Positions 1 through 7,768 are shown, numbered from the stretch's first letter. The stretch: 64,000 bases of DNA from Tenacibaculum sp. 1_MG-2023 (GCF_030547425.1 NZ_JAUORH010000002.1:62001-126000); one strand, 5' to 3'. Notes: generated from the sequence alone by a model not told the origin. Numbers and translations are program-made.

Positions 1-730
1 AAACAAACATGAAACTTGGGTAAAAGAAAACCTAACTTTAGACAAACAAAAAATTAGAGATGATGAATTATATGCTACTTATATTCAAAAATTTATAGAA
101 CTCACCAATTTAGAAAATTGGACTAATTGGATCTCCTATATGCTAGGAATGTGGGAAACTTTTCCAAAAGAAGAGTTTGACACTTTAAAAAAAGTGCCAA
201 ATTATATAGTTTCAAGAATTTGGCCCCAAAGATATTTACCGTTAGAATCTTCTCTAATAAATTTTAAAAATATATTAAATGATTTGGTTCGTTTGTACCA
301 TGAATTTCCTGATGAAAATCCTAATGGGTATTCCATAGAGAAGTTTTATAAAAACTATCAAAGAGAAAAATTTTATCACAATCAAGAAGCATACTGTCAA
401 GAAGCTGAAATCATGGCTTTGGAACACTACGAGTATCATGTCGCACTTATAATTGACTTAGTTATAGAACTTACTAGAGCATTAAATTATGTTTGTGATC
501 AAATAAGGTACTTTTTATTTGAAGGTTTTAGAATTGAAGAAGGAGTTATCCTTATTAGTAGAACGGACTTTTTTAGCTCTCAAAGTTTTAGAGTAGAATA
601 TCGAGGAGGAGAACGCATAGAAATGCCATACAAAGGATTAAAAGATTTTATGACTTCAAGAAGCGGGAGGGACTATTTTGTTGGTAGCGGCATCAATGAA
701 TACTATTTTAAAAAGAATGCATGGGAATAA
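1..730 (+). CDS. Unknown protein, C-terminal part (runs off the left edge)
   Basis: The reading frame is open from position 2, with no stop before the TAA at 728-730, so this is the C-terminal ~242 residues of a longer protein; the ATG at 140 is an internal methionine, not the start. I do not recognise the family. The visible part is rich in Tyr, Phe, Glu and Lys and looks soluble. A hydrophobic helix-like stretch (HVALIIDLVIELTRAL) lies about 100 residues after the internal ATG. There is no signal peptide, Cys cluster or catalytic motif in the visible part. A strong hairpin follows the stop. The upstream gene context is outside the window, so no role can be proposed. Confidence 0.75.
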   Translation, partial: NKHETWVKENLTLDKQKIRDDELYATYIQKFIELTNLENWTNWISYMLGMWETFPKEEFDTLKKVPNYIVSRIWPQRYLPLESSLINFKNILNDLVRLYHEFPDENPNGYSIEKFYKNYQREKFYHNQEAYCQEAEIMALEHYEYHVALIIDLVIELTRALNYVCDQIRYFLFEGFRIEEGVILISRTDFFSSQSFRVEYRGGERIEMPYKGLKDFMTSRSGRDYFVGSGINEYYFKKNAWE

Positions 731-755
731 AAAGGTATTTAAAAGTTGACAGGAA

Positions 756-791
756 AATCACAAAACAGTATCTCAATACTGTTTTGTGATT
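756..791. terminator. Bidirectional hairpin terminator
   Basis: Perfect inverted repeat with 16-base arms (756-771 and 776-791) and a 4-base CTCA loop. It lies between the convergent unknown gene and the YceI-like gene. The arms start and end in short A/T runs, so it could stop transcription from either side. Confidence 0.8.
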
Positions 792-802
792 GTTTAATTC
801 AA

Positions 803-1465
803 TTAACTCAACTCAATTTTCATATTTAAGTACAACCATTTTGTTGGGACACCTGACGATCGTCCGTTTACTAGCTTATCATAATCAATACCCCAAACCA
901 ATAAGTTTACCTAACCTTGCAATACCAATGAGCTAGCCATAGCATTATTAAATTCTCTAATTCCAATTGCAAAAAACTTTACTTCTCTTTCAACCCCTTT
1001 GATAGACATCATTCCGTTAATTTGATACCAATCTACCCCCATCACAAAAACATTTGTAGTTCTAAAGGTTATGTTGTCGTTCTTACCATTAATAAACACT
1101 CCTTTGGTTTTAATTCTTGCAGTTAAATCAGCTTCATCACCTCTGCATACTCTAAATGAGTTTGGATCAACCTCAAACGAAATACGCATGTTTTCTAACG
1201 GATTTCCAGCATCCATTCGTACAGGAATGTCTACTTTTAAATCATTTACAATACCTCCAAACGGCGTACTACAATGACCGTGCGTTACAAACATATTAAT
1301 CGTTTTGTTTTCTACAACTTCGGCTACCTCTTTTTTTATTTCTTTTGGTGTAACTGTTGAAGTACTTTTAGCAAATCCGCTTACAAGCACTATGGCTAAC
1401 AATGCCCCAACTAACAAAATTCTATTTTTAATGGTTTTCATACTATTCGTATTTAAAGTTTTCAT
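803..1465 (-). pseudogene. YceI-like family protein interrupted by an in-frame TAG
   Basis: The gene reads from an ATG at 1465 (or the ATG at 1441, which begins a typical signal peptide, MKTIKNRILLVGALLAIVL) to a TAG at 911-913. The same frame continues past this TAG for 35 codons to a TAA at 803-805. That continuation encodes VWGIDYDKLVNG...PTKWLYLNMKIEL, which looks like the closing beta-strands of a YceI lipocalin-like fold. The full-length product would therefore be about 220 residues, secreted to the periplasm. YceI proteins bind isoprenoid-like lipids in a beta-barrel; the ligand here is unknown. One base change (for example CAG or GAG to TAG) explains the break. A nonsense mutation, a sequencing error or stop readthrough are all possible. 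Confidence 0.8.
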
Positions 1466-1490
1466 CAAAACTATCGCAACCTTCCGTTAA

Positions 1491-1521
1491 AAGTGTAAAT
1501 CAATTGTCAAAAAAGTGTAAA
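1491..1521 (-). promoter_or_regulatory. Paired direct repeat upstream of the YceI-like gene
   Basis: AAGTGTAAA occurs at 1491-1499 and again at 1513-1521. The copies start exactly 22 bases apart, about two helical turns, in the promoter region of the YceI-like gene. On the gene strand they read TTTACACTT. Two direct repeats 21-23 bases apart are typical of LytTR-type response-regulator sites; that assignment is an inference. Confidence 0.4.
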
Positions 1522-1601
1522 AAGTGCTTTTAACTACTGGTTCATGCCTGTTTAACCTCTTGAAATACCACAAAATAAATTTTTCCTTCTTTGTTTTAGA
1601 C

Positions 1602-1609
1602 TACCTTTG
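1602..1609 (+). promoter_or_regulatory. Putative -7 box (TACCTTTG) of the helicase gene
   Basis: TACCTTTG matches the Bacteroidetes -7 consensus TAnnTTTG and ends 15 bases before the ATG at 1625. No clear TTG -33 element is seen at the usual distance. Confidence 0.45.
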
Positions 1610-1624
1610 CAAAAAAATATTTGA

Positions 1625-2857
1625 ATGCAGTTTACAGACTTACACCTTAATAAATCTATCTTAAAAGCGCTTACGGAAGAAAGACACCACACACCTACTT
1701 TAGTACAACAAAAAGTAATTCCGTTAGTACTCAACAAAAAAGATGTGATTGTAGCTGCTCAAACGGGTACAGGCAAAACGGCTGCTTTTGCATTGCCTAT
1801 TATCAATGAGCTTTCTAAAGAGACTGATGTTGAGAAAAGAGCTAAGAAAATAAAAGCATTGATTATAAGTCCTACTCGTGAATTGGCTATTCAAATTCAA
1901 GAAAACTGTAAAACATATAGTAAATACACCAATGTAAGAACTACCGTTGTTTACGGAGGTGTACCTACACAACCTCAAAAAGATGTTCTAGAAAAAGGTG
2001 TTGATATTTTAATTGCAACCCCTGGGCGTTTTATTGATTTACACAAACAAGGAAGTATTGATGTACGCCAGTTAACAACTTTTGTTTTAGACGAAGCTGA
2101 TTTAATGCTTGATATGGGCTTTATTGATGATGTAAGAAAGATTGAAGAATTGTGTCCGCGTAAAAAGCAAACCTTATTGTTTTCGGCTACGATGCCTGAT
2201 AAGGTGAATGATTTAGCAAAATCAATGTTATACAAGCCAGAGAAGGTAGACATTTCACCTACTGAAACTACTTCAAAAAACATTGGTCAATTACTGTATT
2301 ATACGCCTAAAAAGAACAAAGTAGATTTGTGTTTACACCTATTACGTAACACTATAAAAGGACGTATTATTATATTTCGACGTACCAAATTTGGAGTAGA
2401 CAAACTCGAAAAAACATTGCAGAAAAACGGTTATAAAGCTACCAGCGTACACGGTGACAAATCACAAAACCTACGTAACCAAGCTATTGAAGACTTTAAA
2501 AGCAACAAAGCCAATATTTTAATTGCAACTGATGTTGCCGCTCGTGGTATTGACATTAGTAAAGTAGATGCGGTAATTAATGTTGATTTACCAAACATTC
2601 CTGAAACCTACGTACATAGAATTGGTAGAACGGGGAGAGCTGGTAAATCTGGAATCGCCTTTTCGTTATGTAGTGCTGATGAAACTTCGTACGTCAAAGC
2701 CATTCAAGAATTCATGGATCGATCTATCAAAATTGTGGAAGATCATCCGTTTCCACTTGCTAAACCTAAGCATAAAAAACAACCAAACACCGTTAGTAAA
2801 CACAAGAAAGGAAGAAAATCAGAAGCTTCTAAAAAGAAGAAAAAACGCTGGTATTAA
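1625..2857 (+). CDS. DEAD/DEAH-box ATP-dependent RNA helicase
   Basis: 410-residue RNA helicase of the RhlE/DeaD type, expected to remodel RNA duplexes in the cytoplasm (cold adaptation, ribosome assembly or mRNA decay). Motifs in order: Q motif near residues 3-30, Walker A AQTGTGKT at 45-52, the DEAD box near 157-160, SAT near 188-190 and HRIGRTGR near 331-338. The C-terminal ~35 residues are a lysine-rich RNA-binding tail ending KKKKKRWY. Length is normal for the short RhlE-like group. It stands alone with its own promoter and a hairpin terminator. The precise RNA target cannot be read from sequence. Confidence 0.95.
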   Translation: MQFTDLHLNKSILKALTEERHHTPTLVQQKVIPLVLNKKDVIVAAQTGTGKTAAFALPIINELSKETDVEKRAKKIKALIISPTRELAIQIQENCKTYSKYTNVRTTVVYGGVPTQPQKDVLEKGVDILIATPGRFIDLHKQGSIDVRQLTTFVLDEADLMLDMGFIDDVRKIEELCPRKKQTLLFSATMPDKVNDLAKSMLYKPEKVDISPTETTSKNIGQLLYYTPKKNKVDLCLHLLRNTIKGRIIIFRRTKFGVDKLEKTLQKNGYKATSVHGDKSQNLRNQAIEDFKSNKANILIATDVAARGIDISKVDAVINVDLPNIPETYVHRIGRTGRAGKSGIAFSLCSADETSYVKAIQEFMDRSIKIVEDHPFPLAKPKHKKQPNTVSKHKKGRKSEASKKKKKRWY

Positions 2858-2873
2858 ACTTTTTATAAAAAAT

Positions 2874-2895
2874 AACACTGAAAATAATTAGTGTT
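2874..2895 (+). terminator. Hairpin terminator after the helicase gene
   Basis: Arms AACACT (2874-2879) and AGTGTT (2890-2895) enclose a 10-base loop and are followed by TTATTTATT. Short stem, moderate support. Confidence 0.5.
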
Positions 2896-2905
2896 TTATT
2901 TATTA

Positions 2906-2921
2906 ATCGTAATATTGCGAT
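2906..2921. promoter_or_regulatory. Palindromic ArsR operator, first copy
   Basis: ATCGTAATATTGCGAT is a near-perfect 16-base palindrome ending 14 bases before the arsR ATG. The same core recurs at 3284-3299 before the next gene. A palindrome at this position is typical of an ArsR/SmtB autoregulatory operator. Confidence 0.75.
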
Positions 2922-2935
2922 ACAATAATTAAAGA

Positions 2936-3265
2936 ATGGGGTTAACCAAGTCTGAAATATTTACTGAAGAACAAAATCAATTAGCTACCATTGCTAAAGT
3001 ATTAGGGCATCCAGCCCGTATTGCTATTTTACAACACCTTTTTAATATCAATTCTTGTATTTGTGGTGATTTGGTAGCTATAATTGGCTTGGCGCAACCC
3101 ACCATTTCACAACATTTAAAAGAATTAAAGAAGGTTGGTATTATTAAAGGCACTATTGAGGGAACCAGTGTTTGTTATTGTATAAACCCTTCAACATGGC
3201 AAGAAATAAAAACCTTACTTTCTTCATTTTTAAACCTAGATATAAATAACCAAAGCTGTTGCTAA
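2936..3265 (+). CDS. ArsR/SmtB-family metal(loid)-responsive repressor
   Basis: 109-residue winged-helix repressor that should leave DNA when arsenite/antimonite or a soft metal binds. The order fits the family: dimerisation helix, an alpha-3 segment SCICGDL with a CxC pair where ArsR proteins bind As(III), then the recognition helix region AQPTISQHLKELKKVGII. The C-terminus ends QSCC, adding two more possible ligands. It is the first gene of a three-gene cassette with DUF6428 and a phosphatase/arsenate reductase. A palindromic operator directly precedes it and another precedes the second gene, so autoregulation is likely. Arsenic specificity is inferred from the CxC motif and neighbours. Confidence 0.9.
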   Translation: MGLTKSEIFTEEQNQLATIAKVLGHPARIAILQHLFNINSCICGDLVAIIGLAQPTISQHLKELKKVGIIKGTIEGTSVCYCINPSTWQEIKTLLSSFLNLDINNQSCC

Positions 3266-3283
3266 AAAAATTTGAATCTATTA

Positions 3284-3299
3284 ATCGTAATATTACAAT
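3284..3299. promoter_or_regulatory. ArsR operator, second copy
   Basis: ATCGTAATATTACAAT shares the first 11 bases with the operator at 2906-2921 and is an imperfect palindrome. It lies just after the arsR stop and 13 bases before the DUF6428 ATG, so the second gene may have its own ArsR-controlled promoter. Confidence 0.65.
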
Positions 3300-3312
3300 A
3301 AATATACAAATC

Positions 3313-3780
3313 ATGAAACTATCAGAAATTAAACAACATTTAGCTTCGTTAAAAACAATTGCTTTTCAATTACCTGACGGTAGTTTAGTACCAACTCATT
3401 TTCACGTAACCGAAGTAGGAAAAATTACTAAAAACTTTATTGACTGCGGAGGAACAGTTAGAAATGAAGAAGTGGTAAACTTTCAATTATGGAATGCCAA
3501 TGACTATGATCACAAGTTGCATCCTGAGAAATTAGTTCATATCATAGAATTATCAGAAAAAGAATTAAATATTCCTGATTTAAAAATCGAGGTTGAATAC
3601 CAAGGAAGTACCATAGGAAAATACGGATTAGATTTTGACGAAACCAACTTCTTACTTACTACGAAACAAACCGATTGTTTAGCAAAAGATAATTGTGGTA
3701 TTCCAACAGAAAAACCTAGCGTAAAATTATCAGATTTGCAAAAACAAACTACTTGTGAACCAAATTCAGGATGTTGCTAA
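3313..3780 (+). CDS. DUF6428 family protein of the ars-like cassette
   Basis: 155-residue cytoplasmic protein. The ATG at 3313 (MKLSEIKQHL) is chosen because the frame extension back to 3259 would overlap arsR and the operator. The sequence matches what I recall of DUF6428, a Bacteroidetes family of unknown function commonly found beside ArsR. The N-terminal ~115 residues contain THFHVTEVG and a DCGG segment. The C-terminus is cysteine-rich (TDCLAKDNCG, then CEPNSGCC), suggesting it binds a thiophilic metal(loid). Its final Cys-Cys echoes the ArsR C-terminus. The next ATG follows the stop by one base, implying co-expression. A metallochaperone or sensor role is only a guess. Confidence 0.8.
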   Translation: MKLSEIKQHLASLKTIAFQLPDGSLVPTHFHVTEVGKITKNFIDCGGTVRNEEVVNFQLWNANDYDHKLHPEKLVHIIELSEKELNIPDLKIEVEYQGSTIGKYGLDFDETNFLLTTKQTDCLAKDNCGIPTEKPSVKLSDLQKQTTCEPNSGCC

Positions 3781-3781
3781 T

Positions 3782-4415
3782 ATGAAAACACTAAACTCAT
3801 CTTTATTTTCTGGTATACAAGAAACCCTCTCTGAATTACCAACTGTTTTGGAAGAGCTCAAAGAAGTTTTACAACCTCTTTATTCAATTCATTCAGAAAA
3901 AACTAGACAACAAAGAGGTAATAAACCTAAATTTTATTTGCACGCATAACTCAAGACGAAGTCATTTATCGCAAATATGGGCACAAACCATGGCTTTTTA
4001 TTACCAAACTCCAAATGTATATAGCTATTCAGGAGGAACTGAAACCACTGCTATGAATGCAACAGTGGTAGATACTTTGGTAAATAACGGATTTAGAGTT
4101 CAGCAATTGTCAAACGAAACCAATCCTGTTTATGCAATAAAATACGCTGATAATGTACCTTCTATAACAGGTTTTTCTAAAAAGTATGATAATGAGTTTA
4201 ATCCTACTTCAGCGTTTTGTGCTATCATGACCTGCTCACAAGCCGACGAAGGCTGTCCTTTTATAGCTGGTGCTGAAAAAAGAGTTCCCGTTACTTATGA
4301 AGATCCTAAATTATATGACGGGACACCTTCTGAAAAACAAAAATATTTAGAAAGAAGTTTAGAAATTGCAGCTGAAATGCAGTATGTGTTTTCCTGTGTA
4401 AAAATTAGCCTTTAA
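3782..4415 (+). pseudogene. Low-molecular-weight phosphatase / arsenate reductase-like gene with a frameshift
   Basis: Begins at ATG 3782 (MKTLNSSLFSG), one base after the DUF6428 stop. The first frame reads about 40 sensible residues and then hits TAA. Dropping one A from the A6 run at 3897-3902 joins it to the second frame, giving SEKLDNKEVINLNF, the catalytic loop CTHNSRRS (Cys codon at 3939-3941), and the rest to the TAA at 4413-4415. CX5R(S/T) is the P-loop of LMW protein tyrosine phosphatases and thioredoxin-type arsenate reductases. Later segments (YSGGTE, YAIKYADN, MTCSQADEGCPF) match the Bacteroidetes phosphatase/arsenate-reductase form. As written, no intact protein is made: the methionine at 3990 lies after the catalytic Cys. 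Homopolymer sequencing error or true decay are both possible. Confidence 0.85.
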
Positions 4416-5034
4416 ATTTCACCGGTAAGTGTACCACTTTTTTAGTTTCGAAGAAATCTTCTTCAAAAAAGTCTGGTAAATTATAAATGGTGGCTTTAGG
4501 GAAGTTCGCAAGTTCTTCCGTAAGATCACCTCCTTTTAAATATAAAATTCCGTTTTTAAGTGCATGGTTTTGTTTTTTATGCACTTTATTTTTTACCCAA
4601 CGTTGAAATGTTTCCATTTGTGCCACTGCTCTACTTACAATAAAATCGTACGTATCATTTACTTCTTCAACACGTCCGTGAGTAGTTTTTACATTTTTTA
4701 AACCTAATCCTTCAGTAACTTCATTTACCACTTTTATCTTTTTCCCAATAGAATCTACCAAATGAAATTGTGTTTGAGGAAACAAAATTGCTAACGGAAT
4801 TCCTGGAAATCCACCACCTGTTCCTACATCCATTACTTTAGCGCCAGACTTAAACTCCATCACTTTTGCTATTCCTAACGAATGTAATACATGACGTAAG
4901 TACAATTCATCAATATCTTTACGAGAAACAACATTAATTTTTAAGTTCCAATCTTGATACAATTCTTGCAACTTAGAAAATTGTTCTAACTGCGTTTCCG
5001 ATAAATTGCCAAAGTATTTTTTTATAAGTTCCAT
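4405..5034 (-). CDS. rsmG: 16S rRNA (guanine-527-N7) methyltransferase RsmG
   Basis: 209-residue SAM-dependent methyltransferase that modifies G527 of 16S rRNA in the decoding region. The SAM-binding loop DVGTGGGFPGIPLAI lies near residues 69-83, followed by an acidic LVDSIGKK strand end. VSRKDID and LYLRHVLHS in the N-terminal part are typical of RsmG/GidB. Length is normal. The 3' end overlaps the end of the convergent phosphatase gene by 11 bases with no terminator hairpin between them. The ATG at 5034 is supported by a TAnnTTTG box 20 bases upstream. Confidence 0.95.
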   Translation of the reverse strand: MELIKKYFGNLSETQLEQFSKLQELYQDWNLKINVVSRKDIDELYLRHVLHSLGIAKVMEFKSGAKVMDVGTGGGFPGIPLAILFPQTQFHLVDSIGKKIKVVNEVTEGLGLKNVKTTHGRVEEVNDTYDFIVSRAVAQMETFQRWVKNKVHKKQNHALKNGILYLKGGDLTEELANFPKATIYNLPDFFEEDFFETKKVVHLPVKFKG

Positions 5035-5053
5035 GAAGTCATTTTTTCCGTTG

Positions 5054-5061
5054 CAAAAATA
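5054..5061 (-). promoter_or_regulatory. Putative -7 box of rsmG
   Basis: The plus strand reads CAAAAATA, that is TATTTTTG on the minus strand, 19 bases upstream of the rsmG ATG. No clear -33 TTG. Confidence 0.45.
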
Positions 5062-5152
5062 AAAAACTAATTGGTATTGTTAATTTTTATATAAAAGATA
5101 TTAATCTAGTTAAAAAGTTAGCCTTTAGCAATAACTGTGAACCAAAAACGTT

Positions 5153-5160
5153 TATTTTTG
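5153..5160 (+). promoter_or_regulatory. Putative -7 box of the desaturase gene
   Basis: TATTTTTG, matching TAnnTTTG, ends 19 bases before the ATG at 5180. Confidence 0.45.
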
Positions 5161-5179
5161 CGGTACAAATAAACAACAA

Positions 5180-6271
5180 ATGAAGACAGTAAACTTCTCA
5201 AGAATAGATAACGCTAAGTTTTTTAGGACTCTAAATAAAAGAGTTAACACTTACTTTAAAGAAAATAACATTAAGCGTACAGGTAACTGGAAACTATATT
5301 CAAAAGCTATTATTATGCTAGCTATGTTTATTGTTCCGTTTATACTAATTTTAACTATTGATATGTCTCAATGGATAAAATTAGCTCTTACCGTTTTAAT
5401 GGGTGTTGGAATGGCAGGAGTTGGAATGAATGTAATGCACGATGCCAACCACGAATCTTTTTCAAGTAAAAAATGGGTAAACAAACTTTTTGGAAGTAGT
5501 ATATATATTTTAGCGGGGAATGTATACAATTGGAAAGTACAACACAACGTGTTACACCACACTTATACCAATATACAAGATCATGATGAAGATATTGATG
5601 CTGGTAGAATAATTCGTTTCTCTAAACATGCACAGTGGTTATGGATTCACAAATTTCAAAAATACTATTCTGTATTCTTATACGGGTTGCTAACTATAAA
5701 CTGGGCAATTACTACCGATTTTAAACAAATGCGCAATTATTTAAAACGTAAACTATCATACGGTGAATTTCCTAACCCAGCTAAAGAATGGACTAAATTA
5801 GTAGTTTCTAAAGTAATCTATTATTCACTTTGGGTAATATTACCTATCGCAGTGATGGATGTAACTTGGTGGAAGGTATTAATTGGATTTTTTGTAATGC
5901 ACTATACTGCAGGTATTATTTTAAGTGTTGTATTTCAATTAGCACATGTTGTTCCTAAAACAGAAATGCCTTTGCCTGATGAAGATGGTAACATGAAAAA
6001 CACATGGGCTATACACCAATTATACACTACATCAAATTTTGCTCCTAAAAACTGGTTAGTTAATTTTTATACTGGTGGTTTAAACCATCAAGTTGAACAT
6101 CATATTTTTCCACACATATCGCACATTCACTACGATAAACTAGCTAAAATAGTGAAAGAAACTGCCAAAGAATTCAATCTTCCATACAACGAATATAAAA
6201 CTACTCGTAAAGCAATTATTGAGCATTTTAGACATTTAGCTGAGTTAGGAAGAAAACCTCAATTAGCATAA
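5180..6271 (+). CDS. Membrane fatty acid desaturase
   Basis: 363-residue integral membrane di-iron enzyme that introduces a double bond into acyl chains using O2 and electrons from a ferredoxin or cytochrome b5-like donor. All three histidine boxes are visible: HDANH near residues 87-91, HNVLHH near 121-126 and HQVEHH near 303-308. The QVEHH form is that of front-end/delta-6-like and acyl-lipid desaturases. Hydrophobic spans lie around 45-80, 150-170, 205-260. There is no fused cytochrome b5 domain. It is followed after 24 bases by an aminotransferase gene, probably on the same transcript although the functions are unrelated. Regiospecificity cannot be assigned. Confidence 0.92.
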   Translation: MKTVNFSRIDNAKFFRTLNKRVNTYFKENNIKRTGNWKLYSKAIIMLAMFIVPFILILTIDMSQWIKLALTVLMGVGMAGVGMNVMHDANHESFSSKKWVNKLFGSSIYILAGNVYNWKVQHNVLHHTYTNIQDHDEDIDAGRIIRFSKHAQWLWIHKFQKYYSVFLYGLLTINWAITTDFKQMRNYLKRKLSYGEFPNPAKEWTKLVVSKVIYYSLWVILPIAVMDVTWWKVLIGFFVMHYTAGIILSVVFQLAHVVPKTEMPLPDEDGNMKNTWAIHQLYTTSNFAPKNWLVNFYTGGLNHQVEHHIFPHISHIHYDKLAKIVKETAKEFNLPYNEYKTTRKAIIEHFRHLAELGRKPQLA

Positions 6272-6295
6272 ATCAACATACAACATAACAACACA

Positions 6296-7483
6296 ATGTC
6301 AAACGCATTATCAAACAGAATTAACAGTTTACCAGTATCGCAAACTTTGGCTATGGCTGCTAAAGCAAGAGAATTAAAAGCTGAGGGTAAAGACATCATT
6401 AGTTTAAGTTTAGGAGAACCCGATTTTAACACTCCTGATTTTATTAAAGATGCTGCTATTGAAGCTATTAATCAAGATTACAACTCATACACTCCAGTTG
6501 ACGGGTATGTGGAGTTAAAAGAAGCTATTTGCGAGAAGTTTAAACGTGATAATAACCTAACATATGTTCCAAACCAAGTAGTCGTTTCTACAGGAGCAAA
6601 ACAATCTATTGCGAATGTAGCTCAGGTATTATTAAACCCTGGTGATGAAGTGTTATTACCAGCACCATATTGGGTAAGTTATTCTGCGATTGCAATTTTG
6701 TGTGAAGCTAAATTTACAGAAATTCCGTCTTCTATTGAGAATGATTTCAAAATCACTCCAGAACAATTAGAAGCTGCTATTTCACCAAAAACAAAAATGA
6801 TTTTCTTTAACTCGCCAAACAACCCAAGTGGAACAATTTATAGCGAGGAAGAATATAGAGCTTTGGCTAAAGTATTAGAAAAGCATCCTCATATATACAT
6901 ATTATCAGACGAAATATATGAGCATATTAACTACGGAGCTAAGCCATTTAGTTTTGCAGCTATTCAAAGCATGTACGACCGTACCATTACCGTTAACGGG
7001 TTAGCGAAAGCTTTTGCTATGACAGGATGGAGAATTGGTTATATCGGAGCTCCTGAATGGATTGCTAAAGCATGTACTAAAATGCAAGGTCAAATTACTT
7101 CAGGAACTAACTGTATTGCACAACGTGCTGCTATTACTGCTGTAAAAGCATCTCCTGAAAAAGTACAATACATGGTAGATGAGTTTAAAAACCGTAGAGA
7201 CTTAGTATTAGAATTATTAGGAGAAATTGAAGGATTTAAATTAAACGTACCTGAAGGCGCTTTTTATGTATTCCCAGACATTTCTGATTTCTTTGGAAAA
7301 ACTATCCAAGGAAAAGAAATTAAAGATGCGAATGATTTTTCTATGTTATTATTAGAAAAAGCAAATGTAGCTACAGTAACTGGTGAAGCTTTTGGTGCAC
7401 CAAACTGTGTTCGTTTATCATATGCTGCTTCTGAATTACAATTACGTGAGGCAATCAAGAGAATTAAAGAGGTTTTAAGTTAA
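6296..7483 (+). CDS. Class I/II PLP-dependent aminotransferase (aspartate aminotransferase type)
   Basis: 395-residue fold-type I aminotransferase, expected to move amino groups between aspartate (or a related amino acid) and 2-oxoglutarate. Diagnostic elements: SLGEPDFNTP near residue 40, the substrate/PLP motif NSPNNPSG near 171-178, DEIYEHI near 205, the PLP-lysine segment NGLAKAFAMTGWRIGY near residues 234-249, and the carboxylate-binding Arg in CVRLSYA near the C-terminus. This is the subgroup Ib aspartate/prephenate aminotransferase type. It follows the desaturase gene closely and ends at a very strong terminator. Aspartate preference is likely but not proven by sequence. Confidence 0.92.
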   Translation: MSNALSNRINSLPVSQTLAMAAKARELKAEGKDIISLSLGEPDFNTPDFIKDAAIEAINQDYNSYTPVDGYVELKEAICEKFKRDNNLTYVPNQVVVSTGAKQSIANVAQVLLNPGDEVLLPAPYWVSYSAIAILCEAKFTEIPSSIENDFKITPEQLEAAISPKTKMIFFNSPNNPSGTIYSEEEYRALAKVLEKHPHIYILSDEIYEHINYGAKPFSFAAIQSMYDRTITVNGLAKAFAMTGWRIGYIGAPEWIAKACTKMQGQITSGTNCIAQRAAITAVKASPEKVQYMVDEFKNRRDLVLELLGEIEGFKLNVPEGAFYVFPDISDFFGKTIQGKEIKDANDFSMLLLEKANVATVTGEAFGAPNCVRLSYAASELQLREAIKRIKEVLS

Positions 7484-7505
7484 TTAACTTAAACTATTAA
7501 GTATA

Positions 7506-7539
7506 AAAAAATCCGTAAGACGCGTCTTACGGATTTTTT
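7506..7539. terminator. Perfect hairpin terminator
   Basis: Perfect inverted repeat centred between 7522 and 7523, with the core ATCCGTAAGACGCGTCTTAC flanked by an A run and a T run. It separates the convergent aminotransferase and small membrane protein genes and can work in both directions. Confidence 0.9.
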
Positions 7540-7549
7540 ATTTGAATTT

Positions 7550-7768
7550 TTAATCAGATTCTTCGTTTTTGTTTTTTTTCAAGAAAGTGACAATATATAA
7601 AACAATAATTGATAAAGGTAAGAATGTTGTTTTTAAACTTTTATAAGTAAAAAGTTCACTATATTCTTTATTGTAGATAATATAAGAGAGTTCCCATATA
7701 TAAATAATTAAGCCAAATATTACCCAAACTAAAACAAAATAGTTAAAAAACAATTTATTTCTTTTCAT
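7550..7768 (-). CDS. Small two-helix membrane protein of unknown function
   Basis: 72 residues from the ATG at 7768 (a GTG in frame at 7777 is less likely). Two hydrophobic segments, roughly residues 9-29 (YFVLVWVIFGLIIYIWEL) and 46-64 (TTFLPLSIIVLYIVTFL), are joined by a charged loop. The tail KKNKNEESD is charged. No family is recognised. It lies 11 bases after a strong terminator and about 100 bases downstream of the aspartyl protease gene on the same strand. The clear two-span architecture suggests it is coding, but conservation is untested. Confidence 0.6.
   Translation of the reverse strand: MKRNKLFFNYFVLVWVIFGLIIYIWELSYIIYNKEYSELFTYKSLKTTFLPLSIIVLYIVTFLKKNKNEESD

Noticed and set aside
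2580-2891. 103-residue plus-strand frame at the end of the helicase gene
   Set aside because: Shadow of the DEAD-box helicase in another frame, without its own start signals.
3990-4415. A separate 141-residue gene starting at the methionine at 3990
   Set aside because: The frame continues upstream through the catalytic CTHNSRRS motif; it is the second part of the frameshifted phosphatase gene.
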